In this document: positions 29,444 to 38,410 of the stretch, piece after piece
Position numbering within the stretch: position 1 is the first letter of the stretch
How the letters are laid out: each line of letters starts with the position of its first letter
NCBI GenBank assembly: GCA_902500825.1
Contig: CABVRX010000005.1
Location: 1-64,000 of the forward strand
DNA length: 64,000 nt
Direction of reading: 5' to 3'
Origin: an uncultured Nitrospira sp.
Lineage (GTDB): Bacteria > Nitrospirota > Nitrospiria > Nitrospirales > Nitrospiraceae
Notes under the pieces: generated by a model
What the model saw: the letters and a program-made list of their open reading frames with translations, nothing else
What the model was told of the DNA's origin: nothing
Databases searched by the model: none
Made by a program: the position numbers and the translations under genes

Positions 29444-29836
29444 ATGGCCACCGCGACAGAACTAGGGAGCCCCATCTTGCTGATGGTGGAAGATGAAGAA
29501 GATACGGCCCACCTCGTGCGGTCACATTTGGAGCGAGCTCGATACCAGGTGATCCACTCCAAGGATGGCCGAAGCGCGAAGGACCTGATCGATACCATGC
29601 CTCCTCCGGATCTCATTCTGCTGGATGTGATGCTCCCCTTCATGAGCGGATTAGACCTCTTGAATTACATCAAGAAACAGTCTGGATGGGAACAGCTGCC
29701 GATCGTGATGTTGACGGCAGATGGAAGTGAACAATCCGTCAAACAGGCTCTCAAAAACGGAGCTATCGACTATATCCTCAAGCCGTTTCGTCCACAGTCA
29801 CTCGCCGCTCGAATCGGCCGTCTTCTCAACCCGTAG
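29444..29836 (+). CDS. Single-domain response regulator
   Basis: The 130-residue protein is one receiver domain: acidic pair Glu16-Asp17, phosphoacceptor Asp61 in LLDVMLPF, Thr91 and Lys113 in LKPFRP. There is no output domain, so it must act by binding a partner, as CheY-type proteins do. It probably receives phosphate through the Hpt protein encoded upstream. No target is evident in the window. Confidence 0.92.
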   Translation: MATATELGSPILLMVEDEEDTAHLVRSHLERARYQVIHSKDGRSAKDLIDTMPPPDLILLDVMLPFMSGLDLLNYIKKQSGWEQLPIVMLTADGSEQSVKQALKNGAIDYILKPFRPQSLAARIGRLLNP

Positions 29837-29948
29837 TCCGGCGCGAATTCGTAGAGCAACCCGAACAGAACTCGCACCCCCTTTGTCAGGCTTTCATCTG
29901 AAAGTTCTTGCCTTGTGCCCATGAAAGACTTCGGTTATACTCAACCTC

Positions 29949-29978
29949 GACGCCTCGGTAGCGGGGCGTCTTTTTTTT
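29949..29978 (+). terminator. Intrinsic terminator before typA
   Basis: GACGCCTC (29949-29956) pairs with GGGGCGTC (29963-29970, one G-T pair), followed by eight T. It would end the phosphorelay transcript. It lies 23 bp before the typA start, so typA transcription must begin in or after it. Confidence 0.8.
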
Positions 29979-30001
29979 GCCATTAGGGAAGTATCGTCAT
30001 C

Positions 30002-31858
30002 ATGTCCACAGTACGCGCGCCTCATGACCGTCGGAATGATATCCGCAATATTGCCATTATCGCCCACGTCGACCACGGCAAAACGACCTTAGTCGATGCG
30101 GTGCTCCGCCAAACTCACGTCCATCGTAAGATCGACGATATGGGCGAACGCATCATGGACTCGATGGACCAGGAACGGGAGCGTGGGATCACGATCCGGG
30201 CTAAAAACGCCAGCGTCATCTACAACGGAGTGAAAATCAACATCGTCGATACTCCAGGCCATGCCGATTTCGGCGGTGAGGTGGAACGCACGCTCCGCAT
30301 GGTGGACGGTGTATTGATTTTGGTCGATGCGAAAGAGGGCCCCATGCCGCAAACAACCTTCGTGTTGCGGAAAGCCTTGGCGCTTGGGCACAAAGCCATC
30401 GTCGTCATCAATAAGATCGACCGGCCTGACGCCGTCATCGACGACGTCGTCAACCGCACCTTCGACCTGTTCGTCCATCTGGGAGCCACCGACGAACAAC
30501 TCGATTTTCCGATCGTCTACACGTCGGCGATCAAAGGGATCGCCACGCTCGATGTCAACAAGCCGGGGACCGACATCGTGCCGCTGCTCGACACCGTGCT
30601 GGAGAAGATTCCGGCCCCGGCCATTACCGTCGAGGCCCCGCTCCAAATTCTTGTGCTGGCCCTTGTGCAGGATTCCTACAAAGGCAAGATGGGGATCGGC
30701 AAGATCCAGTCCGGCTCGATTGCCCGGCGGCAGAATGTCATGGTCCTCGGCAAGAACAGTGCGCAAATTCCTGGAAGAGTGTCCGACCTCGCGGTCTATT
30801 CAGGCCTCGAACGAGCCGACACCGAGCAGGCCGCCGCCGGAGAGATCGTCGCGGTCGCTGGGCTTGATGAGGTGAGCATCGGCGACACCATTGCGGATGC
30901 CGAGCGTCCGGTCGCCCTCCCTCGGGTGTCGATCGACGAGCCGACGGTACAGATGACCTTCTCGGTGAATAATAGTCCCTTCGCCGGACGTGAGGGCAAG
31001 TTCCTGACGTCACGCCATTTACGTGAGCGCCTGTTCAAGGAGCTGGAAACCAATGTGTCGCTCCGCGTCAATGAGACGGACAGCGCTGACCGCTTCCTCG
31101 TGGCCGGCCGAGGCGAACTCCATCTTTCCGTGTTGATCGAACAGATGCGACGGGAGGGGTACGAACTGCAAGTCTCGCAACCCGAAGTCATTCTCCATCG
31201 TGAAGGCGGCGCCGTCATGGAGCCGTACGAAGAATTGACCATCCAGGTACCGGAGACCTATCAGGGCACGGTCATCGAAGAGATCGGGAAACGCCGCGGC
31301 GAAATGCGGCATATGCGCCTCATTCACTCCGATGTCGGCACCAGTGAGATGCATTTGGAATACCACATTCCGACCCGCGGCATTATGGGGTTGAAGAACG
31401 TGCTCCTGGCAAAGACCCGCGGAACCGTCATCATGCATCATGTTTTCTCGGCTTATGAACCGGCGGAAGAGCGGGATCTGATCGTGACTCCGCATGGCTC
31501 GCTCGTCGCATACGAAGACGGGTCCAGTACAGGCTATGCCATCTTCATGACCCAGGAGCGGGGCGCCATGTTCATCGGCCCCGGAGTCGAGGTGTATCGA
31601 GGGATGGTCGTCGGCCAAAACAGTCGCGACGAAGATCTGGATGTGAACGTGTGCAAGGAAAAGCATCTCTCCAACATGCGGGCCTCCGGATCCGATGAAG
31701 CCTTGGTGCTCACCCCTCCGCGCGAAATGACGCTGGAATTCTCGTTGGAATATATCGGAGCCGACGAGTTGGTCGAGGTCACCCCGCAGAACCTGCGCCT
31801 ACGGAAGCGGCTGCTGAATCCAGAAGACCGCCGCAAAGCCAGGAAAGCCGGGAAGTGA
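30002..31858 (+). CDS. typA: Ribosome-binding GTPase TypA/BipA
   Basis: The 618-residue translational GTPase starts with the G domain: [14 protein letters not shown] (G1), RERGITI (G2), [11 protein letters not shown] (G3) and NKIDRPDA (G4). Elongation-factor-like domains and the BipA C-terminal domain follow. It binds the 70S ribosome and helps 50S assembly and stress adaptation, notably at low temperature. Length is standard. The next gene starts 19 bp after its stop. Confidence 0.97.
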   Translation: MSTVRAPHDRRNDIRNIAIIAHVDHGKTTLVDAVLRQTHVHRKIDDMGERIMDSMDQERERGITIRAKNASVIYNGVKINIVDTPGHADFGGEVERTLRMVDGVLILVDAKEGPMPQTTFVLRKALALGHKAIVVINKIDRPDAVIDDVVNRTFDLFVHLGATDEQLDFPIVYTSAIKGIATLDVNKPGTDIVPLLDTVLEKIPAPAITVEAPLQILVLALVQDSYKGKMGIGKIQSGSIARRQNVMVLGKNSAQIPGRVSDLAVYSGLERADTEQAAAGEIVAVAGLDEVSIGDTIADAERPVALPRVSIDEPTVQMTFSVNNSPFAGREGKFLTSRHLRERLFKELETNVSLRVNETDSADRFLVAGRGELHLSVLIEQMRREGYELQVSQPEVILHREGGAVMEPYEELTIQVPETYQGTVIEEIGKRRGEMRHMRLIHSDVGTSEMHLEYHIPTRGIMGLKNVLLAKTRGTVIMHHVFSAYEPAEERDLIVTPHGSLVAYEDGSSTGYAIFMTQERGAMFIGPGVEVYRGMVVGQNSRDEDLDVNVCKEKHLSNMRASGSDEALVLTPPREMTLEFSLEYIGADELVEVTPQNLRLRKRLLNPEDRRKARKAGK

Positions 31859-31877
31859 TTCTCCAACGGGTACCAGA

Positions 31878-32630
31878 ATGAGAATCAGGAAAAAATCCCC
31901 CAAACCGTCGTCGAAACGCCCTCCCCTCTATTTCGTCGGCTATCGCGGCACTGCCCCGTCCACCGAAGAACTGAAGCTTCTGTATGAGCGGGAGTACGGC
32001 GCTCCGTTGGCCATCCGACATGAAGAGGGTTCGGCCGAGTCCTGGCAGGCCACGCAGGGCCCTTGGTCGGCCCACGTCGTGATGCCGTTACCGATGACCC
32101 ATGTTGCCGAGGTGATGAAGCAGTTGTCGTGGGAACACGAGGTCATGGGAGCCGTCGCACCGTCCATCGCCGCTCCTCGCGACATGCCCGATACCGTCCT
32201 ACTCGCTACACGCCTGGCCCGTTGCCTGACTCTGCTGACACAGGGCACCGCCCACGACGTCATCACACAAGCCTACGTCAATCCTTCGGACTGGCAGTCG
32301 CGTCCGCTCATGAGTTTTTTGCTGGATGACCATGTGTCCATCGTCCATGACGATACCTCTCAACCGGATCGGGTGTGGTCCTACTCTCTAGGCCTCAGCA
32401 AGTTCGGGCTGGACGAGGTGGAAGTATTTATGGCCAAAGGACTGTCTGACAGCGCGGCGAAGGACGTGCTGATGGAGTCGGCCGGCGAATTGCTGCGCGC
32501 GGGACATTCTCCGAAAGTCGGAGCCGCGCTCGACCTCCCTCAGCTGAGTCGCACGATTCGCATCAAGAACTATCGGACCGCCGCACCAGCCGGTCGAATG
32601 TTGGGATTTCGAGAGCTTCAACCCTCCTAA
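31878..32630 (+). CDS. Hypothetical protein, possibly DUF4261-like
   Basis: The 250-residue protein has a basic N-terminus (MRIRKKSPKPSSKRPP) and no signal peptide. The C-terminal half, LGLSKFGLDEVEVF then SDSAAKDVLMESAGELL, weakly resembles DUF4261. Function is unknown. It is 19 bp after typA and may be co-transcribed. The dispersed repeat follows it. Confidence 0.7.
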   Translation: MRIRKKSPKPSSKRPPLYFVGYRGTAPSTEELKLLYEREYGAPLAIRHEEGSAESWQATQGPWSAHVVMPLPMTHVAEVMKQLSWEHEVMGAVAPSIAAPRDMPDTVLLATRLARCLTLLTQGTAHDVITQAYVNPSDWQSRPLMSFLLDDHVSIVHDDTSQPDRVWSYSLGLSKFGLDEVEVFMAKGLSDSAAKDVLMESAGELLRAGHSPKVGAALDLPQLSRTIRIKNYRTAAPAGRMLGFRELQPS

Positions 32631-32690
32631 GTCCCTCGATAACTCAACACGTTATTGCCCAAGAAAGCTCTTGAACCGATCACGATCACC

Positions 32691-32858
32691 GCAGGCTGTT
32701 CAAAAAGTTTGTCCAGCAAGGCCGCAGCGAGCGAAATGGCGAGGCGTATCCTTTCTCACCCGGCCCGCCCCGAGCTGCCCTGGCAGCTCTTGCCCGGTGG
32801 TACGTTGAGCCTCTGAGCGACGCGAGAACGCCGCTGGCAGACTTTTTCAACAGTCTGC
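32691..32858. repeat. Dispersed inverted-repeat element, copy 1
   Basis: The 168-bp element is bounded by near-inverted ends: GCAGGCTGTTCAAAAAG and, on the other strand, GCAGACTGTTGAAAAAG. The interior (AGCAAGGCCGCAGCGAGCGAAA; ...GAGCGACGCGAGAAC) is shared with copy 2 at 35000-35125. An extra block of about 45 bases around 32750-32795 is absent from copy 2. No transposase is present, so it resembles a REP or MITE-like sequence. It lies between the hypothetical gene and peroxiredoxin. Confidence 0.85.
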
Positions 32859-32990
32859 TAGGCCTACCGGACCGTTGACATCCCTTTCCAGCACAGGTTA
32901 CAAAGTTTATGGTTCGTGGTGGGGTCCTGCCAATCCGAGACCTCAGTACAGCAATCACCCATACAGATGTTTTAATGAAGGAGGTTTGCG

Positions 32991-33461
32991 ATGAGCGACG
33001 TGGCACCGGAAATTAAGGTGGGCGATACAGCACCGGACTTCAATCTCAAGGATCAAGACCAGAAGGACGTGAAGTTGAGCGACTACAAAGGCAAAAAGAA
33101 CGTCGTGCTCTGCTTCTATCCGCTGGATTGGAGCCCGGTCTGTCAGGGCGAAAACAAGTGCTTGAGCGATGACTTCCCCAAGTTTCAATCGGCCAATGCG
33201 GAGTTGTTCGGCGTCAGCTGCGACAGCTTCTTTTCCCACAAGGCCTGGGCGGACTCCATGGACCTCAAGCATCGCCTGCTGTCCGACGTCCATCGGACGA
33301 CGGCCAAACAGTACGGCCTCTACTTTGAACCGTTGAACTGTTCCAAGCGCGCGACCGTGATCGTCGATAAGAACGGCAAGGTCGCCTACGCAAAGGTGCA
33401 GGAAATCAAGACGGCGCGAGAGGACAAGGACATCCTCGATGCGCTGTCGAAGTTAAACTAA
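32991..33461 (+). CDS. Peroxiredoxin (AhpC/TSA family)
   Basis: The 156-residue thiol peroxidase reduces hydrogen peroxide and organic peroxides. The N-terminal [20 protein letters not shown] and the peroxidatic site [11 protein letters not shown] (Cys51) are visible; the usual Phe of the PxxxTxxC motif region is replaced by Asp-Trp. Further cysteines at 57 and 77 could resolve the sulfenic acid. GAAGGAGG lies before the ATG. A thioredoxin-like gene follows and is the likely reductant. Confidence 0.92.
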   Translation: MSDVAPEIKVGDTAPDFNLKDQDQKDVKLSDYKGKKNVVLCFYPLDWSPVCQGENKCLSDDFPKFQSANAELFGVSCDSFFSHKAWADSMDLKHRLLSDVHRTTAKQYGLYFEPLNCSKRATVIVDKNGKVAYAKVQEIKTAREDKDILDALSKLN

Positions 33462-33471
33462 CGATACAGGA

Positions 33472-33506
33472 CTGAGGACTGGGTAGCTCCGAAGCTCAGT
33501 CCTCAG
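33472..33506. repeat. Long hairpin between peroxiredoxin and thioredoxin-like genes
   Basis: CTGAGGACTG (33472-33481) and CAGTCCTCAG (33497-33506) form a perfect 10-base stem. An inner AGCT/AGCT stem lies inside the loop. There is no T-tract, so it is more likely an mRNA-stability or processing element, or a palindromic repeat, than a terminator. Confidence 0.6.
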
Positions 33507-33527
33507 CACTCGGAACTCGGCACACCT

Positions 33528-33857
33528 ATGAGCACCGTGCTCGACGTCAGCGACGCCAACTACAAAGAATTCACCGACAGCGCCGGTGCGGTTGTCGCGT
33601 ACGGCCTGGCCACCTGCGAGCCCTGTAAGGCTTATGATCCTATTCTAGAAGCGACCGCGGCGAAATTCCCTGAGATCAAGATCGGCAAGGCCAAGATGCA
33701 TGTGCCGGGGCGCTGCCGTGAAATCAAGAAGACCCACGCGTTTGAAACGTACCCCACCACTCATTTCTTCGCGCATGGTACATTACTGCTCACGCGTGAA
33801 GGGGTCGTCGAGCCGGCCGAACTCGCCGCACTCATTTCAGACTACTTGCTCAAGTAG
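33528..33857 (+). CDS. Thioredoxin-like protein
   Basis: The 109-residue protein has a thioredoxin-fold layout with active site CEPC (Cys30, Cys33) in GLATCEPCKAYDPI. The usual cis-Pro appears as TYPTTHFF (about residues 75-82). It is cytoplasmic, with no signal peptide. It probably reduces the peroxiredoxin encoded 66 bp upstream. The motif differs from the WCGPC of thioredoxin, so its redox potential may differ. Confidence 0.85.
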   Translation: MSTVLDVSDANYKEFTDSAGAVVAYGLATCEPCKAYDPILEATAAKFPEIKIGKAKMHVPGRCREIKKTHAFETYPTTHFFAHGTLLLTREGVVEPAELAALISDYLLK

Positions 33858-33957
33858 CATCGATGGACACTGAGTAGTCGAATCAAGAGAAACCTTTTCA
33901 TCGCAGCCGGATCACCGGACGCGTTGAATGGTCGGCGAGTGAGGAGGCAACCTGAGC

Positions 33958-34437
33958 ATGAACAATACCATCGCGGTTCTCGTATTCGGTGTCGCCCTGA
34001 CCTTTTCATTCCCGGCTCACGCCCATACCGATGAATTTTTCGAATCTGTGGAGGCTCCGCACGGCGGGCAACTGCGCATGACCGGTCCGTTTCATATGGA
34101 ACTGGTCGCCAAGGACGGAGACCTGACGGTCTACGTCACCGACCACGCGGACAACACCATCAGCGTAGACGGTGGCTTAGCCAAGGCCAATATCGAGAAT
34201 GGGGCAACAAGGACGCAGGTGAACTTGCATCCGGTCGGGAGCAATATCCTCAGAGGATCCGGCAGCTTTTCGCTGACTCCAAGCACCGTGGTCGTCGTGT
34301 TCATGAAACTGCCGAATCAAGACGGCTATGCCGCCCGATTCATGCCGTTGAAACCCAAGGGCGAACGGGGTGAGAAGGCCCCGTCCCACACGGATGATGC
34401 CGGCCCTCACCACCATCATCACGCGCCGACGCATTGA
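33958..34437 (+). CDS. Secreted His-rich protein, paralogue A
   Basis: The 159-residue protein has a signal peptide (residues 1-22, ending AHAHT), a beta-rich domain with HGGQLRMTGPFHMELVAKDG, YVTDHADN and a long C-terminal tail rich in His (DAGPHHHHHAPTH). It is about 45 percent identical by eye in the shared parts to the next gene. The pattern resembles small periplasmic domains of metal-efflux adaptors and suggests binding of copper, nickel or similar, but no metal can be fixed. The pair is a tandem duplication. Confidence 0.75.
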   Translation: MNNTIAVLVFGVALTFSFPAHAHTDEFFESVEAPHGGQLRMTGPFHMELVAKDGDLTVYVTDHADNTISVDGGLAKANIENGATRTQVNLHPVGSNILRGSGSFSLTPSTVVVVFMKLPNQDGYAARFMPLKPKGERGEKAPSHTDDAGPHHHHHAPTH

Positions 34438-34452
34438 CGGGGAGAACCGATT

Positions 34453-34908
34453 ATGAAACATCTGCTGGGAACCTTCGCGCTGTGCGCAACGCTACTTGCG
34501 GTCGTGCCGGTCGGAGCCCATACGGCAAAACAGTCTGGCCCTGTTAAGGCCCTCCACGGCGGGCAATCCCTTAGCGCGGGGCCCTATCACCTTGAGCTGG
34601 TCGCCAAGGACGGAGAACTCATCCTGTATGTGACCGATCATGCAGACAAGGCCATCCCCGCTGACGGAGCGAAAGCCAAGGCCACCATTCAGCATGGGTA
34701 TGAGAAGGCCAGCATCCAGGTGGAGCTGGAACCGTCCGGTGACAACACCTTGAGGGGGATCGGTACCTTTACGATACACCCCGATACCGGGATCATTGTC
34801 TTCCTCAGGTTACCGGAACAGGAGGCCTACGCAGCTCGCTTTACTCCCCTCAACGCCAAGGACGGAGCCGGACAAACAGGCGAGCACAGCCACAAGCCGA
34901 AACATTAG
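34453..34908 (+). CDS. Secreted His-rich protein, paralogue B
   Basis: The 151-residue protein has a signal peptide (to about residue 23, AHT), then HGGQSLSAGPYHLELVAKDG and YVTDHADKAIPADG, matching its upstream neighbour. The tail EHSHKPKH has fewer histidines than paralogue A. It starts 16 bp after that gene, probably in one transcript. A role in periplasmic metal handling or buffering is inference. The dispersed repeat lies downstream. Confidence 0.75.
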   Translation: MKHLLGTFALCATLLAVVPVGAHTAKQSGPVKALHGGQSLSAGPYHLELVAKDGELILYVTDHADKAIPADGAKAKATIQHGYEKASIQVELEPSGDNTLRGIGTFTIHPDTGIIVFLRLPEQEAYAARFTPLNAKDGAGQTGEHSHKPKH

Positions 34909-34999
34909 CCGCCATCCGCCGGTTTCAGACGTTAAGCAATTAGCAGATCAAAAACTATTGTGGCAATCGAGAATTCTCGCCCTTCCGACAATCACGCTC

Positions 35000-35125
35000 A
35001 CAGGATGTTCAAAAAGGCCTTTCAGCAAGGCCGCAGCGAGCGAAAGGGCGAAGCGTACACAGTTGGTACGTTGAGGCCTTGAGCGATGCGAGAACGATGC
35101 TGGAGGACTTTTTCAACATCCTGTT
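35000..35125. repeat. Dispersed inverted-repeat element, copy 2
   Basis: The 126-bp element has ends ACAGGATGTTCAAAAAG and, reversed, ACAGGATGTTGAAAAAG. Compared with copy 1, GGAT/ATCC replaces GGCT/AGTC-type ends, so changes on both arms keep the pairing. The interior matches copy 1 except for a missing block. The last two bases of the element overlap the stop codon of the small membrane protein on the minus strand. Confidence 0.85.
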
Positions 35126-35300
35126 AGGGCAGCAAATTCGCCGACGGCTTGTCCATATAGGTCAAGAGCGCGATCACTCCCGCACCAACCAGCAGCCATA
35201 ACAGGCCGCCTTTCCAATTTCGCTGGCTGAACGCGAAGACGCTGATCAGAAATATCAGCGCGCCCACAATCCCGATAAACATCGAGCCCGTCGCACTCAC
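35124..35300 (-). CDS. Small two-helix membrane protein
   Basis: A 58-residue frame from GTG 35300 (52 from ATG 35282) reads MFIGIVGALIFLISVFAFSQ after the first codons, then NWKGGLLWLLVGAGVIALL and ends KPSANLLP. The two hydrophobic stretches suit two membrane helices with a short cytoplasmic or periplasmic loop. AGGA lies before GTG 35300, while ATG 35282 has none. The frame is too short for ordinary gene callers. Function is unknown. Confidence 0.65.
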   Translation of the reverse strand: MSATGSMFIGIVGALIFLISVFAFSQRNWKGGLLWLLVGAGVIALLTYMDKPSANLLP

Positions 35301-35436
35301 TCATTCCTCATCAGTGTGGTATCTGTTTATCAGGTTTTGGGGAACGAACTCCAGAAAGCGGACCAAGTTTCCACAAGCCGCATTGAAAATCGAGTTGAAT
35401 CGTGGAGGGAAAGTATGTTCGCGAGAAGCGTTTTTT

Positions 35437-35658
35437 CTATAGCAACCTAAGGAACTCCTCCACTGTGAGATCGGCCTGACGAATGATTGCACGAAGCGTC
35501 CCTCGGTCCAGTTCTTTATGGTCAGGGACAACGAGTTGGCCGAACGGTTGATCACGCCGAAGAATCACATGGCTGCCTTCCTGTCGCCGAACCCTGAAAC
35601 TCGCTCGCTCCAACGCTTTAATACAGGCTCGCCCCGAAATGCTCGGCAGTTTGCTCAT
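35437..35658 (-). CDS. hicA: HicA-type toxin
   Basis: The 73-residue protein has the HicA double-stranded RNA-binding-like fold: GRACIKALERASFRVRRQ, GSHVILRR with the conserved His, and DHKELDRGTLRAII. HicA is a ribosome-independent mRNA interferase. It overlaps hicB by ATGA at 35658-35655. In this locus the antitoxin gene comes first on the minus strand, an order that differs from many hicAB operons. Confidence 0.88.
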   Translation of the reverse strand: MSKLPSISGRACIKALERASFRVRRQEGSHVILRRDQPFGQLVVPDHKELDRGTLRAIIRQADLTVEEFLRLL

Positions 35659-35861
35659 ACGGCTATCAGCACCGCATCGAATCGCTCTTCAGGTACGGCG
35701 AGCTTGTCTTCTTCTAATGCAGCAATGTAACCACGAATGGCCTCACGGATGTTTGTTACAGCATCCTCCTTGCTCTTCCCTTGGCTGAGACAGCCCGGCA
35801 GACTTGGACACTCGGCCACCCAATAGTCATCTTCCCCACGATAAATGATGACCTGTCTCAC
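35655..35861 (-). CDS. hicB: HicB-type antitoxin
   Basis: The 68-residue protein is the short HicB partial-RNase-H-like fold: YRGEDDYWVAECPSLPGC, then GKSKEDAVTNIREAIRGY. It neutralises HicA. It lacks the C-terminal DNA-binding domain of longer HicB proteins, so autoregulation by this protein alone is doubtful. Confidence 0.88.
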   Translation of the reverse strand: MRQVIIYRGEDDYWVAECPSLPGCLSQGKSKEDAVTNIREAIRGYIAALEEDKLAVPEERFDAVLIAV

Positions 35862-35957
35862 GATTCACCTCCCTGACAAACATAGCCTGTTTCTGTTTCC
35901 ATGTACCGCAACCCTGCCATCATTGCAACAATAACCAGCAGACACTAAGTGTCCCCC

Positions 35958-36060
35958 TCAACTCGCCATCACTGGGGCCAGCGCTTCGTGGAGGACGGCT
36001 TCGAGGAGGCGGCGGCTGTCGGTGGGGGTAGGGGCTATTTCTTCAGGCTGAGTACTGAAG
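35958..36060 (-). pseudogene. Possible 3' end of an HsdS-like gene
   Basis: A frame ending RRLLEAVLHEALAPVMAS then stop resembles the C-terminal helix of type I restriction specificity subunits (LLxAVLxEALAP). No start or upstream part is present; a stop lies about 15 codons earlier. It is most likely a decayed remnant. The match is by eye only. Confidence 0.35.
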
Positions 36061-36100
36061 TGATCCCTAAGAACGAGAAGAGACTATAGAGCAGCGAAGA

Positions 36101-36343
36101 TTAAGCCGACTTTTTGAGCCGCTTGCTCGCGTGCAACACGGTAAAGCCAATGACCTCGTCACCCTCATAGCGGATGATGATGTCTTCATCGGTCATCTCG
36201 CTATCAGTGGCATGACTAGGCTTCTTGTAATTGACGTAGAGCGTGTCGGCTTCTGCATCATAGGTCAGCCAGACGGCATGCTGCGGCGCTCGGTTCACCA
36301 CCGGAATAAGCTTCAAGTACTCCTGAATATCCGCTATGGCCAT
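36101..36343 (-). CDS. DUF2283-family protein
   Basis: The 80-residue protein has the DUF2283 pattern YDAEADTLYVNYKKP and ATDSEMTDEDIIIRYEGDEVIGFTVL. Function is unknown; members are often near toxin-antitoxin or mobile genes, as here. Length is normal. It is on the same strand as the restriction-gene remnant but separated by 164 bp with no gene. Confidence 0.85.
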   Translation of the reverse strand: MAIADIQEYLKLIPVVNRAPQHAVWLTYDAEADTLYVNYKKPSHATDSEMTDEDIIIRYEGDEVIGFTVLHASKRLKKSA

Positions 36344-36507
36344 GCCTGCCTCCTCTTTCTTGAAATACCTTCAACAGGCCACCGAGTATCGTGAATCACT
36401 GTCTGCCCGGTGGATGATGGGAAAAGACTACGGAATCCTTTCTGTCTGCAATTCTTGCTCATAGTTCCACATTTCATTGGCAGGCATAGTTTTACATTTC
36501 ACTAACT

Positions 36508-37962
36508 TCAGTAGTCCCTGGCGAGCGCTCCAGCAAAGAGACTTGCTGCATCTTTCGCAGTGGCTATGGCTTCTTGTACTTTTTCGTTAGTCAAATCCAG
36601 CACACGTAGCTTTCCCATCGACTCTGCAACGGATTCGATTCGTCGATAAATCTTGGTATGCGTCTCGGCATACAGGGCAAGTCCTCGCAGCTTGGGTAAT
36701 GCATCTGCCAGATGAAGACCATGAGGGTCAATGAGGGCGGTCACTATCGTTCCATCCTCTTGTACAGCGAAGAAAATGAAATCCTGGCGAACAATGCCAC
36801 ACTGCTCGCCTGAGAGGTATGCAATGCCGAGTGATGATTGCCCAGGTTGTTGTGGGTTGCGATACCAGAACTTAAAGCCGTTGCGCTTCATTTCGGCCTC
36901 AACGACTTTCGACTCCCAACTGGATTTCAGCTCTACAGGGTAATTGCCCTCCGCATCGCAAAGCAGATGGTTCTTGTATGTCGGAAGCGCCGTTTCAGAG
37001 TCTTTCTCACGTACTTTCGTAGGCTCGTATTTCGTCTCTGGCTTGACCAACTCAACATCCTGCGGCTCGGTGCTCATCTCCCTGATCTGACGATAGGATT
37101 CTTGCCGATCGTGTGATAGCGCCTTAATTGCCTGCCCATATTTCTTCAACCAGGATTTGGCCAGCTTATCCAACTCGGCATCAAAGTGCAGCTGAATTTC
37201 CGTTACCGATCCGAGCGCAGCGATAGAAACTCGCGCTGCAACAAGAGCCTCCTCAAATTCATCCGCATCATCTATCATCGCCATGTCGGCATCTTCCAAG
37301 AATTCATCAAAGCTCTTGGTTTTGCCTTTCATGTCAGCCACTACCGTTTTCCCGTCAACCATCATCACCGCTTTACGTTTGGCTTCTATTTGCGCCTTGA
37401 AATTCATCTGTGCAGCATCCAAGAGATGGTGCATCCCGGCATGGGCTAACTTGCCAGCACCCGGCAAAATGTCATCAGCTGCCAGCTCATGCGCCAACGC
37501 AGTCAACCGCTTTGCTGGCTTGGCGCCACGCTGTGGTCGGGTCTGCGATGGCAGCGATTCGAATTTATTTCATACATCCTGCGAGGCTAGAGGATTGGGC
37601 TTCATTTCGTCCGGGTTGATAAGCACACGCCCGCTGGGCGGCGGGAGAGTGTCATCACCCTTCATCAATGCCTCGGCCACTTCGTTTACGGTCTTGGTAT
37701 TGAACTTCGGCAACAGGCAATCTACCGAGTTAAGACGGTCGTCGCTCGGAATGCGGCGAGCCAGTGGCGAACGCACCATACGGCCCAACAACTGGCTAAT
37801 GTGGGTACGATCAACCGCCGCACGGAAACACACCATCACCTCAGCGCGAGGGCAGTCCCAACCAGTGCTGATGGCATCCTTCGCGATCAGTACGCGCACC
37901 CATGTTGATTCTTGAACACGCTCAGGCGAGATATAAGGCACGATGCGATTGCCAAACCACCA
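36508..37962 (-). pseudogene. Broken helicase-type restriction subunit (type III Res-like)
   Basis: Two fragments share one frame. The upstream one carries helicase motif V/VI sequence KDAISTGWDCPRAEV and HISQLLGRMVRSPLAR. The downstream one carries SSWESKVVEAEMKRNGFKFW, WYRNPQQPGQSSLGIAY, DFIFF and ALIDPHGLHLADALPKLRG. They are separated only by TGA at 37570-37572, where D-V-stop-N-K-F would read D-V-W-N-K-F if TGA were TGG. The N-terminal helicase half is absent and the frame degrades near 37962. Such proteins are ATP-dependent restriction subunits. No methylase is seen beside it. Confidence 0.8.
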
Positions 37963-38132
37963 TTTCGAACACAGATATCGAAACTGGACAAAAGTTGCCG
38001 GAGCTTACCCGTTTTTTCGGGAGGAAACCACGCCCCCGAAGAGGGAAGAAGTGCCGCCCGTCGACAGGCTTAGGATACGACGTTAGGCGCTCGTTACAGG
38101 GAAGCTGCGAGGTGGCACGACCGGTGGCGTTT

Positions 38133-38152
38133 TAACGTCTTGATGTTATAAT
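38133..38152 (+). promoter_or_regulatory. RelBE-type promoter and operator
   Basis: TATAAT (38147-38152) is a perfect -10, with a weak GTGGCG 17 bases upstream. TAACGTC (38133-38139) and GATGTTA (38142-38148) form an imperfect inverted repeat that overlaps the -10. Antitoxin binding here is inferred. AAGGAGGAG precedes the antitoxin ATG at 38180. Confidence 0.6.
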
Positions 38153-38179
38153 GCTTAAACGTCATAAGGAGGAGCCACC

Positions 38180-38410
38180 ATGCCATCGGACACTCGCACG
38201 ACCATCTACTTGAAACCCAACGTCTATCGAGCTCTCAAGGTGAAAGCCGCCACCACGGACCGGTCTGTCTCCGACTTGGTCAATGCAGCTGTGTTGGAAT
38301 CTCTTCGAGAGGATGCGTTGGACCTGGAAGCATTTGAACGCCGTGCGAAAGAGCCGTCGCGCTCATTCGAGAAGCTTCTCGGGGACTTGAAGCGCGATGG
38401 AACCTTATAA
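38180..38410 (+). CDS. Ribbon-helix-helix antitoxin of a RelE pair
   Basis: The 76-residue protein starts RTTIYLKPNVYRALKVKAAT, a CopG/Arc-type ribbon-helix-helix, followed by DRSVSDLVNAAV and a charged tail that binds the toxin. It overlaps the toxin gene by 14 bp. It would neutralise the toxin and repress the operon. Confidence 0.85.
   Translation: MPSDTRTTIYLKPNVYRALKVKAATTDRSVSDLVNAAVLESLREDALDLEAFERRAKEPSRSFEKLLGDLKRDGTL

Noticed and set aside
37570-37572. TGA in the restriction gene as a selenocysteine codon
   Set aside because: The family has Trp here, no selenocysteine insertion structure is visible, and the gene is otherwise truncated.
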